In this document: positions 45,951 through 60,900 of the stretch, in pieces
How positions within the stretch are numbered: position 1 is the first letter of the stretch
Layout of the letters: every line of letters begins with the position of its first letter
Assembly (NCBI GenBank): GCA_944989445.1
Contig: CALYLW010000207.1
Coordinates: 496,001 to 560,000 of the forward strand
DNA length: 64,000 nt
Source: Ampullaceana balthica
Taxonomy: Eukaryota > Mollusca > Gastropoda > Lymnaeidae
Direction: 5' to 3'
Program-made: the position numbers and the translations under genes
Notes under the pieces: generated by a model
The model's input: only the letters and a program-made list of their open reading frames with translations
What the model was told of the DNA's origin: nothing
The model's database searches: none

Positions 45951-48900
45951 ATGGGTAGCGGCAGCAAATCATTAGTCGTTATATCAGTTCTGGGAGGTAA
46001 ATGCGATTAAAAATTTTGGAACTCTGATATTCAAAGCTTTTAACTTAATTTTTGTCAAATTAACAACGGCTCAATACATGATTCGGAAACAGGTCCATTC
46101 TTGTTTTTGACGGAGTTTAAACTAAAATAAACTTATTATTGTTATTGTTAATAATTGTTATTAACAATAGCAATTAATAAATAATAGTCAATAAATTAGA
46201 ATTAGACAGTTTCTACTTAATCTATTAATTTTCGAATTAATCAGTTCTGTATACCAGTAGCAGCGTTACTACTGATCTACTCTACTGGACTGATACTAAA
46301 CTATACACTATACTATACACTACTGTTCACTACACTATACTGATTAGTTAGACTAGACACATTTTGAAATTATCGTTTATTTTCAAGTTGAAGCAGTTTA
46401 AAATTTATTTAACTAAGTCAATCTACAACATCATTAAAAGTAACTTACTTTTACTAATTTGAGGACTTCAAATTCAAAGATTAATAATTAATATAATTTA
46501 TGACAATTTTGAAAAGCCCAGGCCATGCCCATGCTGACTCTTATTCTCTTATCTTGCCTTTGGTATTAGTATGAGATGAATGGTGGTATCAGAAAGTATC
46601 TATATATTAGGCACTTGGGTATCAGCCGGATATCCCCCAAAACTTGGTATCGTGATTTCGTTGACAAAATGGCGACCTCCACTTTTTAATTTACTGATGG
46701 TATCGTTGTTTCGACTGTTATAGCCGATTATTGGCGCCATAATAAATTCAAAATCTACCCATTCATAAAAGTAGACATCTTGCTTATTTCATTGACATTT
46801 TTTTTGCAAGGTTTTAACTTTGTAAATAGTAGGTAGCTAATGAACCTACATGTGGAAGAAAATCAGTTTCAAAAGCCCAACTAACTTGTCCTTGTTTGAT
46901 AAATCCGAAATATTAAACTTTCTGAAATGTATACAAAGTTTTTTATAATTAACCATCATCAAATCCTCTTTTTACATTATTCCCTTTTCCAAAATTAAAT
47001 AAAATATGAGCTCATATATGACGTCATATAATATTTTTTTACAGCGCATCTTTAATTTATAATCATTTTGCGCACCGATGCACACCTTGTATTTTAAAAT
47101 ATAAGATTAAACAATGACGTCATATAAAAAATTTTACAGTGCTAATCACCACACGATTTTTTAACTGCTTAGACTGTTGTACATCGTTCCTCAGCGTTCC
47201 ATATCCAATGAGTGAGTAAGTGACTTGGACTATTATATTATTTATACTCTAAATAGGCACTCAACTCGAGCCCTGGTTAACTCGCCAGCTCTATTAAGTC
47301 GACGTTTTTTGTTTTTTTTGGAACTGCCAAATTCTCTCTTTGTCTTTGCATTTTTTCAGCGGTTAATTCGATTTTTTAAAGTCGCCAAGCCCTAATATTT
47401 CGAGCTCAAAAGAGTGCCAAAATTGCAACTTAACGTCGGTTAGCTCGATCCCCGTCTGTTCGCCTAGCAATGCACTTTGGCATTTTTAGTTCAAAACAGT
47501 GTTGACATCTCGCTTTCTTCGAGACTTCCGGCTATTGTGTGATTCTACGAGATTTCAGTAAAAATTAACGGATGTTTTTACTTTCAATTTGATTCCATTA
47601 GATTGAGTATGTATTCACCAGAGGTACTCGAAAATGTCGATCGCAGATAGTGGTCTTTAATCCGTCATTATTTCGCTGTGCATGTTATATTATTATTAAA
47701 CTTAATTCATTTTCTGATGCATTAATCTTTTTATTTTTTAAGATAAACGAATATCTTTAGAAAAGAAAATAAAGGTTTGTATCGAGAATCGACGGTGGTT
47801 TTTATATAATTAAATAAAAATTATTATTATTCTTTTAAAAGTTTGTTGTTGCTTTGTTACCAGTAAGATACGTGACTGTGACTAACAGGCGCGTGACGCT
47901 GAAATCAAATCATTTTCTTAATATTCTAGTAGATATATAATATACACGTCATCACTGTTGTAGGTCGAATTCTGATATGGTCAAGGCCACATTTTACTAT
48001 TTATATTACAAGTTACACGTATCATTTGATTGATGGAGGAAATTCGAGTGCGGTCTCATAGTGACAGATATCCTGCACGTCAAAAGCATTAAACTTAAAA
48101 TTGCCCATATTGATATGTTTGTTTTTTTTTAAATTCGCCGATTCGACAGGCATTGCAAACACGCGCCATGAGGCGAGGCAAAAAATTTGACCTTTAACGC
48201 ATGCGCAGAAAATTATAAATTGGTAAATTGAATCGAAACATGACCACAGAGACGTAATCAAAGTCATTTTACTTTTACTTCGGGAAAAAAAAATATATAT
48301 ATATATAAATTCCCGACTAGTCATAACTTTTCCCGACTATTTCCTGACTTTCAAGACCAGGAAAATTATTTTAAGAGAATTCCCGACTGAGTGGGAACCC
48401 TGGGTTATAATTAAATTGATTGCAGTCTCACCCCCATTACGTTATATTTAAACGGTCCTTAAAAATGAAAGGTCTTAGCCTTAGGAAAGAGTGAAGAAAT
48501 ATTAGGGTCCCAATATTCCGATACGATTCCGATTAAATCATTAATGGTCCCATCACTAATTAACACACATCATGTATATAATTATTAAGAAATTTCAAGC
48601 GCATGTTAATATTTTGCCGCCATATTGGTTTTCGTTTAAGTCGGTGATCGGTTATCTCGGCACCATTTTTCATACCCCGAGGCCGTCGACTTAAGCGGGC
48701 CCCACTGTATATTTTTTTCCTTTAAACTTTCTCAAAATACTTTTTTGCAAATGTGAAATAAATATTGTCGAAATGTTAAAATAATGTTAAGCAAACGTAA
48801 TGATGGATTTAAGTGGTTGGAAAATGAAAATTACAGTGGCACTTCGTTACATTTAAATTTTCAGGGTTTGAAAAATTTATACAAGAATTTTCAGGATTCA

Positions 48901-51900
48901 ACAAATTTAAAAAAAAGGATTTCAGGGTTCACAGCTTCCAGTGAGTGGCACCACTGATGCTTCGTCAACTAAGGAATAAAAAAAAATCGTTCACTAGCCG
49001 AACTCAACTAAAAGTAATGATGTGTATTTTTATATTATTTATAGACCGGAATATTAAGAAAACGCTTTAATGTCACGGTCACTCGCGTATTGGCTCTGAT
49101 ATTCTGCCGTAACACAACAAAAAATTAACTCCTGACTAATTGAAGTTATGGATAACCCGTCCTGATTAAACGGGACCGGTCCTGATCTGAGGACTAGTTA
49201 ACCGTTAACAACCTTAATTTAAAGTGCGTTGACTTTTAAAGAAATAAGAAAACTGTATTCTAAAATTGTGGACATAGACTGGAAAAATTTCCTGAAGTAT
49301 ATTATTTAATGTAAATTTGTGTACATCTCAGGGAAAAGAAACTGTAATTGAATAATCTAAGACTTTCAATAACCCTGGTCTTTTGTTTGGTAAACTGCAA
49401 AATAAGTGAATTTTCGTAGAAAAAAAGTGTCACAAATGCTGCCTCTCCATACAAAGAATACAATACACCAGAAATGTACCTCTTCCAACACTTTCTGTCA
49501 TCAGTGATTTTAGTTTTTTTACATTAATTTTTACAATACACAGGCAAAAAAACAATACACATCAAAGTTACAAAACAACTGGAAAAATGTATGAAAATAT
49601 CACACAACTTTATTTATTCTTTTCCAAGAAATTAATACTTTGCTTTCCACTCAATAAAGTTTACAATGTCAATTTTTAACATCTTATGCCAAACTGTTCA
49701 GATGTGCCATAGTTAAAGCAGATTTTTAAAAAAAAAGTTATATTTCTTAATGAATAGGTAGAGGTTTTCCAAAAAGAGCAAGACATCAACTGATTGTTGA
49801 AGCTAAATTTGATGGAGAATTGTTAGCAACAGATCCTGTACCTCATACTGAAGTACTGGATATCAATCAAGAATTAGCATGGGAATTAGAGAGAAAAGCT
49901 CTACAGCAACATCGCTTGCAGAGGAGTTCTATAAAAATTCAGTGTTATGCCTGTGACACTGAGACCACAATGAAAGAATTGGTGGGCTATGTTGTTCTAG
50001 ATTTACGATCTGCCTCTGCAAACAAGAAGGTAATTTGAAGGGTGGGTGGGTGGGGGGAGGGGGTGTTTATTGCCATTGGTATGAACATAATTTTAAGAAA
50101 AATAAAAGAGGCAGGGGAAAATGTTTTTATTATATAAGTATTAATAAAGCTGTTGGTGGTTGGCACCCCAGGCTGCTAAAGGAGCCAGATACTAAAATTA
50201 ACCTAACCTCTTGATTTCAGGTTGCCAAGTGGTGTCCACTTTTACATAACAAGTACCACAAAACCAAGGCAGAGCTCCAGCTTGCCCTATATTTAGATGA
50301 AGACAACCAACAGCAGTCAGGACCTACCCTGGTGGATTCAGGTTGATTGTAGTGTACATCAAACTGATCCAGTTTTTTTTTATCCAGTTAGAAAAAGTTA
50401 GCTACTTACTACTGTTCATTTTAAGCTTTCAAATTACACTTCAAGTTGATTTTGTATAATAAAAATTATTTTTTATTTTTCTTTTCAGAACCTATTATAG
50501 CCCCAAATTTGGAATTGAAATCCCTTGTTCCTGTTCTTAATGAGGAAGATGGCTATTACCAAATTGGGCCTGAAAAAGTCTGCAAAGAGCAGTTTGTTCT
50601 TTCAGTTACCATAGCTTATGCCAGAAATCTACCACATGTAGGAGTCTTTTAATACTTTTATAGACTTAATAAAACATTAGCAACTTTTGACAGCATTTAT
50701 GTTTTTTATGAAAAACAAACATTGTCTAAAATAATATAATTTGAAAAAATACACTGTAATTCTTATAATATATTTCATTTGAAAATTATGTAAAATTTTT
50801 GAAAATCCCACGCTGTCTCTATCTTTGCTTTAAATGGTGGTATCAGAAAGTTAACAGACTGTGCTGCGACTGCACTTCTTAAGAAATATGATTCTTAAAA
50901 ATTGTTTTCCTAGTTGTTTTGTTATTGCTGCACAGGTAAAAAAAAATTTCAAACATATTTAACCTTTTTCTTATATATAAAAAAAAATGTATTGTAACAG
51001 TTGTCATATGCAGTGAGTTGAATCTTTGTGCCTTCACTCTTCAGCTCATCCCCACCGCAATGCCTCTGAACTCAAGCAATGGATTTTTTTTCTACTACTC
51101 TCTCCTGGGAAATGATGTAACAAATGAACCCTTTCATGACTTGGTCAGTCCCAATTTTCCAGCTGAGAGAGCCTCTGTGAAAATACGCAGCAGCGTGGCT
51201 GCTCTTAGGACATTTTTTGCCCATCAGCCAGGCTTACAAGTAAGGTTTTCTCATTTATTCAGTGCAAAAATTGTCATTCCTACTGTTGAAATGCACTTTT
51301 TGTCAAAAGGGGTGAGATTTCTGTGATAATGAATGGTATTTTAAATAAGTTAAATGTTGTTTTCATAGATAGGTTTCTAGTGTATAGGGCAAATAATAGA
51401 TTTTCACTTTGGGGAATCAGGAGATCCAAGGAAAGTGTTGAATTTGAATCATTTATTGGGATATATTTTGATATACATTTTTTTTTGTTGGTTGGTCCCT
51501 TTGTTTTGTCTTATATGTTAGCAAGTGTATTTATTAGCCTGAAACATTACTGGCTAAGATTTTTAAAAATAATATTGTGTATTGACTTTAAGCAACTGCT
51601 TTTGTATACTATTGGTTACCTTATTGTTTTGCATTAGAATTAGATAATATAGAGGCCATATAAGAGCACATGTAAAGTATATATGTGGTTGCTGCAGATT
51701 TATTTTAAAAGTTAATCTTTAAAAACTAAAAATTAGTTTTGTCCCTCTTTGAAAAAAAAACAAAAAACAAACAAACAAACTTGAATTCATGATTTAAGCA
51801 CACACAAAATTTGTATGAGTGTGTTTTTTAAAGTACAGAAATACTATTCATGTGTCTAAGTTATTCTATATGGAAAATTTTATCTTGATGAATATATGTA

Positions 51901-54900
51901 TTTATTTATGTGGTGTATATCATTAGGCACAATGAAGTTTTAAAAAATTCCATTAATTGAAATTTATAAAAGACTCATCTCTTCTGTTATTCCTAAATGA
52001 ATCCACATTCTCAAATTCTTTCAGCTTCACCTTTGTTGTGGTGATCAATCTCTTGGAAATTGTGAAATACCTTTAAAATCACTTCTAAAGACAGACAGCA
52101 CAGAGATTTACATGAGACCTGTCACTATTGAAGGTTCATTTCAGGTAGAAAATAGAATTTTTTTTGTCTTTTGCCGAAAGTAAATTTAAAAAAAAATTTT
52201 ATAAAAAAAGTTTGAATTTAATCATTGGTTGTTCTTTTACTTTTACACATATTTATCTTTCTTAGCTTTATCCAACCAATAAGCCGAAACAGCAGTTGGC
52301 AGCTTTGTCAACTACAACACATCCAAGTGTAGAAGTTTCAGTGGTTCTACGCAAAGATGACATGGTGAGTTTAAAGCAAATCAATGCTCTTGATATTTCA
52401 GTGAGGCATCATATGACTTATGAAAGTGGTATTTTTAAGATATTTTTTTTAAACTTAAAAAAAAGAAGAAAAAAAACCAAATAATAAAAAAAATTAAAAA
52501 TGATGCATACTTATTTCCCAGTGAAACACTTTGATTTTGAGACGGAGAAACCAACATTAATTTTGATTCAGCTCAGAATATTAAGTTAATTTTACTCAAA
52601 AGTTTTTTTAATATAAATTAATGGTATTATTGAACAGAGCTTGATATTTTCCATTTAAGATGTGTCTTTTTCCGCTTACTATTGGACACCATTTATATGA
52701 GCTATACTTTTAAAATTTGGACAATACCCCGAGCAATATTACCTCTAAGGTTCATTGGTCCGTGCGCAAATTAAAAAACAACTCGCGTTCAAGTTGCCCA
52801 GCACCAATTATTTGTGCAATATTTTAGCAAATTTGCTGCGTGGTAATTCAAAACTGCTGCGTGGCATCAATCAGATGTCTGCGCGGCCGCGCAGCTTAAA
52901 GATAACATCAACCCTGAGAATGTCTACCTAAAAAATATGTCACAGGCTGTGAAAAGTCCCTCTAGAGACAACCCTCAATCAGCCCTTGTGATTGGAGCAC
53001 CATCAAGTTCAGATCCTCGCACAAAGTCACCAAAACCAGCCAAGAAGCACTCAAAAAATCTTAACCAGAACAACAAAGCTGGAGATGATGATGGCAAAAA
53101 AAGAGAAAAGGATGAATCTCAATACTCTGAGGACACCTTTGAAGAAGATACAGTATCACAAGGACAAAAAATTAAAGGTCAGATAGATGGCTGGTTAAGT
53201 TTATTAAAGATGTTTATGATTTAGGGGTGCACAACCCGAGGACGGCTTAAGAGTTAATAAAACAAACAAAAGATGGGTGAGACTGCTATCACTCTTACTC
53301 TTATAGATTGTAGATATATGTCATGCAAACAGGGTATGTATGAGCCTGACAAGACGTCACAAAGTGTCTATATGCTCGTTGAAGACGGCTCTTTGCCCAA
53401 ACGTTAGTTGGTATCTTGTCAGGCTCATACATACCCTGTTTGCATGACATATATCTGTTTAAGAGTTAATAGCAGTGGACAGACCTTCTGGGAACTAGAT
53501 ACTTTTCAGAAAATTTGTTTAATCATCAGAATTAAATATTGCAGTCTGAATTGTCAAACTGAAGTGATAATAATTATTTAACACATAAAAGTTATCCTAC
53601 CACATATGTTCTTGCTTATTATCAATTCATCATCATCGCCCTTCGTCCCATCTTGGGCATAGGCACGACAAAGGTTCTCCAGGCATCCCGGTCCTGCGCC
53701 AATCTTTCTATCTGCCCCCAGCTGTGCCCGCTCATTTTGGTGTCTGCCTCCAGTTCCCTTCTCCAGGTCATTTTGGGACGACCTCTTTTTCTCTTGCCTA
53801 TTATCAATTACATGTGTAGAAAGTTTTTATGCCAAGTCTTTTTCCATGCAGCCTAGACCCGAGAAATTTAGATATCAAACAGCAGACATGCTCTTTTTTT
53901 TTATCTATTGAAAACAAACTATAAATGTGTTTCGATTATTCTTTAATTATTTGAAATATTAACCATTTTAATTTAAATACTTTTTTGGCAATTATAAAGA
54001 TGTCTAGGTTCATTGAAGACTTCAATTTGAATATTAATCATTCAATAGGATATTTTAAATATTGGAAAAATTTCAATAAACAGTGAAAAATATTTGGTTT
54101 GATAAACACAGGGGTTTAATTTTTCTAGACAATCTTTCTCCTGCTGCCTTGTTTTCTAAAAATAATAATTATATATTGATTAGAACTTGCCAAGACAAAT
54201 GGAAATGCTGCTTATGTCCCACAAGGAGCCAAAGCCCAACAACAAAGCCTTTCACCAATAAGGGACCAGCCACTTTACCTAACACATAATGCAATAAGTA
54301 AGTAATAATAAATGGTATCTGTTGTTTGAAAGGGAATTAGCATTCCTCTGAAGCAAGAGGACTCTGTTTCAAATTATAATACTTACCGCAAATACTCGCA
54401 TATAAGCAAAATTTTAAATCACCTAAAAATAAAGATCAAATGAGGGGAGGCATGAACTTATATGCGTATAAATAACTGGGACAGCGTTTTCATGATCGCA
54501 TCACAAATATAAATATCCATTCGAACATAAAGGCAAGTATATCATTACTCTTTTTAATAAATTCAATGCATACAATTTACCACTGATATTTTATAATTAT
54601 TTTAAATTTACCACTGATAATATGGAAAAAAATCTAGTCTACTGTGAATTTCACAACTTTCATAGGCAAGACCATTTTGTATTCTCGGTCATATATACAG
54701 CAGGAGCAGGACATTCACTACTGGAAAAAAAAATGGAAACAATTAAAGTCTGATTTTAAAAGAGTTTTGTTCAAATAAACATTTTGATATTAATTTTCTT
54801 GGGTCAGCTTATATCGGCTCATAAACGAATATTTGCAGCATTCCTGTATGAATATTAGTTAATATTATTAGATGCACCTTTTTGAAGAAGGCTTGTCTTG

Positions 54901-57900
54901 ATATTTCCTCACAGCACTTCCAAGCAACGTGAGTGTTCCCCCACAAGCTCATCACTTCACATTCAGCATTGACTTACGCAGCATTAAAGACAACCACTCA
55001 ACAAATACAATCAATATCTTTCTCAGGTTAGGTTCATAATTTTTGTTTAAACCAGCTTGACCTAATTGCATTGCCACTTGAGGAAATGGGATGATAGTGT
55101 TGGACTTCCCGGTGATAAGAAATTTTTTTATACCGACTCAATAAATCATTTTCTTCCCCCCCATCTTAATTTTTCTTTCCAGGTACATTTATCCGTTCTT
55201 TGGCAGTGCTGCTCCAATTCTCACTCACCCTCCAGTGGAAATACGAAAAGGTTCAGAAGTGCTTCTTCCACAATCATTTTGTGCCTTTGATTTTGCTTGC
55301 ACTGTACAGCAGTTGCAGGACACCTTCACTCGGTCAGTTAAAAGAACTACTATTAGTGTCTTTAAAATCCAGTTTGCAAATGTTATTTGGTTCAAATAAA
55401 AAACTTTCCAGTCACAAGCTTCTAACAATTTTTGTTATGAAATCGCTTAATCCCTACAATATATTTTCCATGTTAGACTGTCTTCATATTAATCCTGCTA
55501 GTTAATTTATTTAAAGCTAAGAATTTTAGCAAAATAAATGGTAAACAAATTTAGTCGATACAAAGAATTCTACATTCAATTGAGACTGCTTATCCTTGCT
55601 ATTTTATTTTTAAAATTGTAACTGTAACTTCATTCAATAGGGTGCCTTTGATTGTTGAAGTCTGGCATAGAGACCGACAGCTGTCACAAGATATTCTTGT
55701 AGGCACTGCCAAGCTGCCATTAAGTTTGGTCATTTCTTCCGACAGAACACGGTTGATGGTAATTTTAGCTCTAAATAAAATGTATGTTCTGTTTGAGTTT
55801 GAACTACTCCAGGCTATAACCCAGAAAATCAAGGTATCAAACTGAGCTCCTTCTTGATTGATCACATCCAAGTTGTAATTCATAATTTAAACTTTCACAC
55901 TCAAATTTCACTCATAAAAAAGTTAAATTGGTAACTTTATTATTTTTTTAAAACAACCACCAAATACTATTCCATTTATAACTTATAATCACACCTCCAG
56001 CCCCACTCTCCCTTTAAATTTGATCACAAATTTATCAGAAAAGTTTTGCCAACCTGGCCACACATCATCATAACTAACTGCTCACCGTCCCTTCTCAGGT
56101 GGTTGGCATCAGTTGAGATATAAAAAATCATTTCAGTTTTATTTTAACACTGCTGTAATATTCCTCTAGAATTAAACATTTAAGAGATTGTCTTCTTGCT
56201 CTATGTACCGTATTCTTTGTATTTTTAGTATGAAGTATTTGATTACTCATTTAATGACATTTGTTTCGTCAGAGTTCAGCTGGAGTCACAGGTTGGAGGC
56301 AGGATGCATCTGACAGAGTAGCTGTGGTCTCTGCAGATGGGTAAATGTTGTTGTTTTTTTTTAACCTCATTTTTTCCTGGCCATCTCCAATTACTTTATT
56401 TTAGAAAAATGATACTTTTTTTAAAACAGTTTCAGATAGTCCTTTTTTTGGGTCTTTTTTACCCAAAGACATCTGTTTATTTCAAGAATGATAGGTCCTT
56501 TTGGTTCTTAAAAAAACAACCAACAATGTAGCAACGGGTGCTTCTCATTAATAATTGATGTGTGAAATGTCTTCAAAAATATTATATTCTTTAGAAGGAA
56601 ATATTTTAGACAAAAAATGTACTTTTCCACAGAAAAATCGACAGGTGTGCAGAAATAAGTCTAGTTCTTTGTTTAGAGGATTGGGGTCCCATAATCCCTC
56701 CTAACCCAGGAAAACAGGTAGATAAATATCTGCTTCATTATATATTTTAAAAAAATTTTTTTTTATATTTAGCCGATTGTTACTTCAACTGACAAATTCA
56801 ATTATTTCATGAATCAAAAAAACAATGTTTCCAAAAAAGTAACATGGATTAAACTGGCCTCTATAAATAACCCATTTTCAAAATCTCATTTACGACAGAC
56901 ATACATACCACTTAACTCGAGCCCGGTTAACTCGCCAACCCTATTAAGTCAACGTTTTTTATTGGAACTGCCAAATTCTCTCTTTGTCTTAGCATTTTCT
57001 CATCGGTTAATTCGATTCTTTTAAATCGCCGAACTCTAATACCTCGAGCACAAAAGAGGGCCAAATTTGCAACTTAACGTTGGTTAACTCGATCTCTGTC
57101 TGTTCGCCTAGCGACGCACTCTGGCATTTTAGTTTAAAATAGCATCGATATCTCGCTTTCCTCGAGACTTCCGGCTATTGTGTGATTCTACGAGATTTCA
57201 ATAAAAATTACCGGATGTTTTTACTTGTTTCACTTTGATCCTTGTGTGAATTAGTTTGACGTGTCTCTATCACTATCGAGTATGTATTCACCCGAGGTGC
57301 TCGAAAGTCACGTTATCGGTCTGTAATTGTCATTATTTCGCAGTGCATGTTATCTTATTATTAAACTTAATTCATTTCCTGATGCATTAATCATTTTATT
57401 TTTTAAGATAAACGAATATCTTTAGAAAAGAAAATAAAGGTTTGTATCGAAAATTGACGGTGGTTTGTATTTTATACTGGGCGTGTGTAGAAGAACTGGG
57501 TCACACAGCGTGTGTCGAGAACGAAGACGCGCAGAGGGAAGCGGGGGCTGGTTTTGTATGACATCACGGGCAAAAAGCAACAAAGAGAGTGTATCAATGA
57601 TTAAATTTTTGCCTCGCGCCGTCTGATGCTGACTTCAAAGAACATGTGACGTCACAGCCCGTTTGTTTTCTTGCGCTGAATAGTGACACGCAGCCTTATC
57701 GTTGTTAACATTTTAACATACCGCACTGTGTGTTATTTCTCGTACTACACTTCTTCAACTAAGAGAGTTCAAATATCATATCATACGCGCACTGTGGGTT
57801 AGTGTTAGCTCTCGTACAGTGCCTCGATAACTAAGCAAAGTAAAAAAAAATGTTTAATCTTTCCTCAGGCGAACGAACTAATAGTGATGACGTGTATATT

Positions 57901-60900
57901 ATTTATAGACCGGAAAAGTAAGAAAACACTTTGATGTCACGGTCGCTTGCGTATTGGTTCTGGTATTCTGCCGTAACAGAACAAACTATTAACTCCGCGT
58001 AATAAGTTTATACCGAAGTTACGACTAACCGGTTAACCGTAAGCAACCTTATTATGTACATAAAGAAATTTCAAGCGCATGTTAATATTTTGCCGCCATA
58101 TTGGTTTTCGTTAAATTCAATCATCGGTTATCTCGACGCCATTTGTCATACTCCAAGGCCGTCGACTTAACCGGGTTCTACTGTATTTGGGTTTTTTAAG
58201 TACGTAAGTGTTAGCTGTTTGAGTAAATGATTATTGCCTAGACAATTTCTCACAATGATTATTTCTTCTTTTTTTTTAAAAACTTTTTAGCAGCTAGCTT
58301 GTCATACTTTGAATTAAAATATTTAATTTTTTATTTGAGAATAATGCAGTTTCTGGGGCTTCAGGCTATCCAGCTTTTCCGGCCCAGTCATCAAGTAGTG
58401 TTGGGTTGGCTGGAGCAGGGGCCAGCAGTCCTAGAGCTTCAGCTGAATACCAGGCTGCAATGGAGTTGGAACTGTGGAAGGAAGCTCAAGAGAAAGAGTT
58501 TGAGAAAAAGGTTTGCTCTATTGACATATAATTCTGTGTACAGATGTTATATCCTGTGTAGTAAATTTGTTTAAAATACACGCATGACCTGGGATCAAAT
58601 ATAGAAACATTATGTCCACTGCGTATTGCAGTTAATAATAAAAAAAGCTGCGATTAATAACATGTACTCGTAAATTTAGCGCCAGATGATTCCTTTATTA
58701 TTTTTCTATTAGGCAATGAGATTTATATGAATGAACCCTTGTGCGTTTTGTTCTACTTTGCTTGAAATAAATTGAAAATAAAGTTTATAATGAACGATAA
58801 TAATTTATGAGCTTAATTCATTTTTTTCATAGTGAAGTTACAATCTTTCATTTATTAATATAAATGAATAAGTTAATTTTTTTAAAGACACTTTTCATAG
58901 AACCTACCCAACAATGTGCAATGTAAGTAACACTTTTGTCATTTAGTTAAAACTTAAAGAAGCAACCTACATGAAAGCCCTGGCTGAGGAGTGGAAGAAG
59001 AGAGACACGGAACGAGAAGTCTTGACTCAGAAAACGGTAGTTATTTTTTTCTTTTATCAACATTTAAAAAAATTAAACATGATTACACTTTAAAGTTTTA
59101 CAAGTATGTTTCAAGTATTATTTTTAAAAAATAAAATATAAATGTTTTAAATTTTCGTTTACGTTGTTTAGTTGACTGAATACAAGAACTTAGAGGACCA
59201 GTTGAGAAAAACTTTGACAGACCTGGAGAAAAGGGAAAAGAAGTTGGCCATTAATGAACATGAGGTGACTTATATTTTCAAATAAATACTAAAAGTATTT
59301 ATTGAAATTGTTGAAGTAGATCATTCTGAACAAGCAGTAGCAAATTCAGATTTGACAGTCAACAAAAAAAAACAATAATTAACTTTATTGCAAAATTTTT
59401 CCAGTGTCGTGATTTTCCACAATGATGGATGTATTATAATTTTATTTTCCTTGAAATCAAAGGTGATGAAACTGAGGTCGGACTTGCAAAGAGAGCATGA
59501 CAGAAAACTTCAGGAAATGAAGGAAGCATCAAGGAGAATGAAAGAAGACTGTGATCACCAAGTGGAGTTACAAAAGTTAGTTTCAGTGTTTGATTCAACT
59601 GAAAGATTGCAAGTTATATAGTAGTTAGGACTACCATCCCTTATTGTTTTTGTTATAATAGTTCTCACACATGCATTTCTCAAATAGAAACAGATCACAG
59701 CATCACACTTCACAATTTTTTGTATACAATTTGGAAAATTAAAAATGTGCCTGTGCATCAAATTAATTTAAGATACAGTAGTTCAATTATTCCTTGTTAG
59801 CCCAACTCATAGTTTAAGATAACATTGATGTGTCCTCAAAACACATTATTGAAAATGTTCTCTTTTGGTCACAAACTGTGGACATTTTTAAACTACTGAC
59901 TGCTTTCTGCTACCACCTAAAGTTTTTGTTTTTTTAATGGTAGCATTAATTTCTTCCTAGCTTTTTTGGGGGGGCCTATTAATAGAACAAACACCAAAAT
60001 GACTTTCTAAAATTATTACAATTATTTATCAGAATGAAGCTGAAGGAAATTGAAGAAATAACCAATAGATACAAGCAAGACGTAAGTTGATTTATTCTGG
60101 TCAATTCTGGAATGGCTTGACCTATATATTTTATATTATAATATGTATTATAATAATAGCTTATTTTATAAGATTTTCATAGTATAGTAGGTTCAGAAAT
60201 CCGTCATCTTCTTCTAACTGCCAACATTAAGAATTTAGGCTAATTAAATTTATCTGCATATTATTGTTTTGATGTTGACTTTAACTGGGTTTTATGAGGA
60301 CTTAAAACGGTTAGTTTTAGTTAAAATATTGATGTCTTTTATGATTAATTAATCTGCTTATTATCTTTTCCAGCTCAATGAAAGTGATAAAAGATATAGA
60401 GCATTGGAAAGAGAATTTTCTCTGTACAAAGAGCAACAAACCAAAACTCCTGAGGTTAGACTGCAGTCTGAGCTTAACTTAATGAGCATGGAGAAGGTGA
60501 GCATTTCAAAAAAAAATTTAATAGTATGTTTTTTTTGGTCACTGCGGTGTCTTTAAAATATTTAAAACTATATCGTGCCTCATAATGAAATGCTTGGTTT
60601 TGATACATTAAAATGGCATGTTGTATTGAATTTAATTTTATGATCAGATTGAGCTAGAAAGAAAACTGGATGCAGCCACCAAGTCCAAGCTTCACTACAA
60701 ACAACAGTGGGGTCGTGCGCTGAAAGAAGTAGCAAGGCTTAAACAGAAAGAGCAGGATGTTGCTAAAGCCCAACTGTTGGTCAGTGTACAAAATTTCATG
60801 ACATTGTTTGATTTCAGTAACATTACTCTTCACAAATAGTATAATTCAAAAACGTTACGCTTCAACAATTAGTATGGGGATAATCAATGTTGTTTCACTC

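Noticed and set aside
52992..53186. Second open frame overlapping CEP120 exon 8
   Set aside because: It is an out-of-frame shadow of the exon at 52946-53177.
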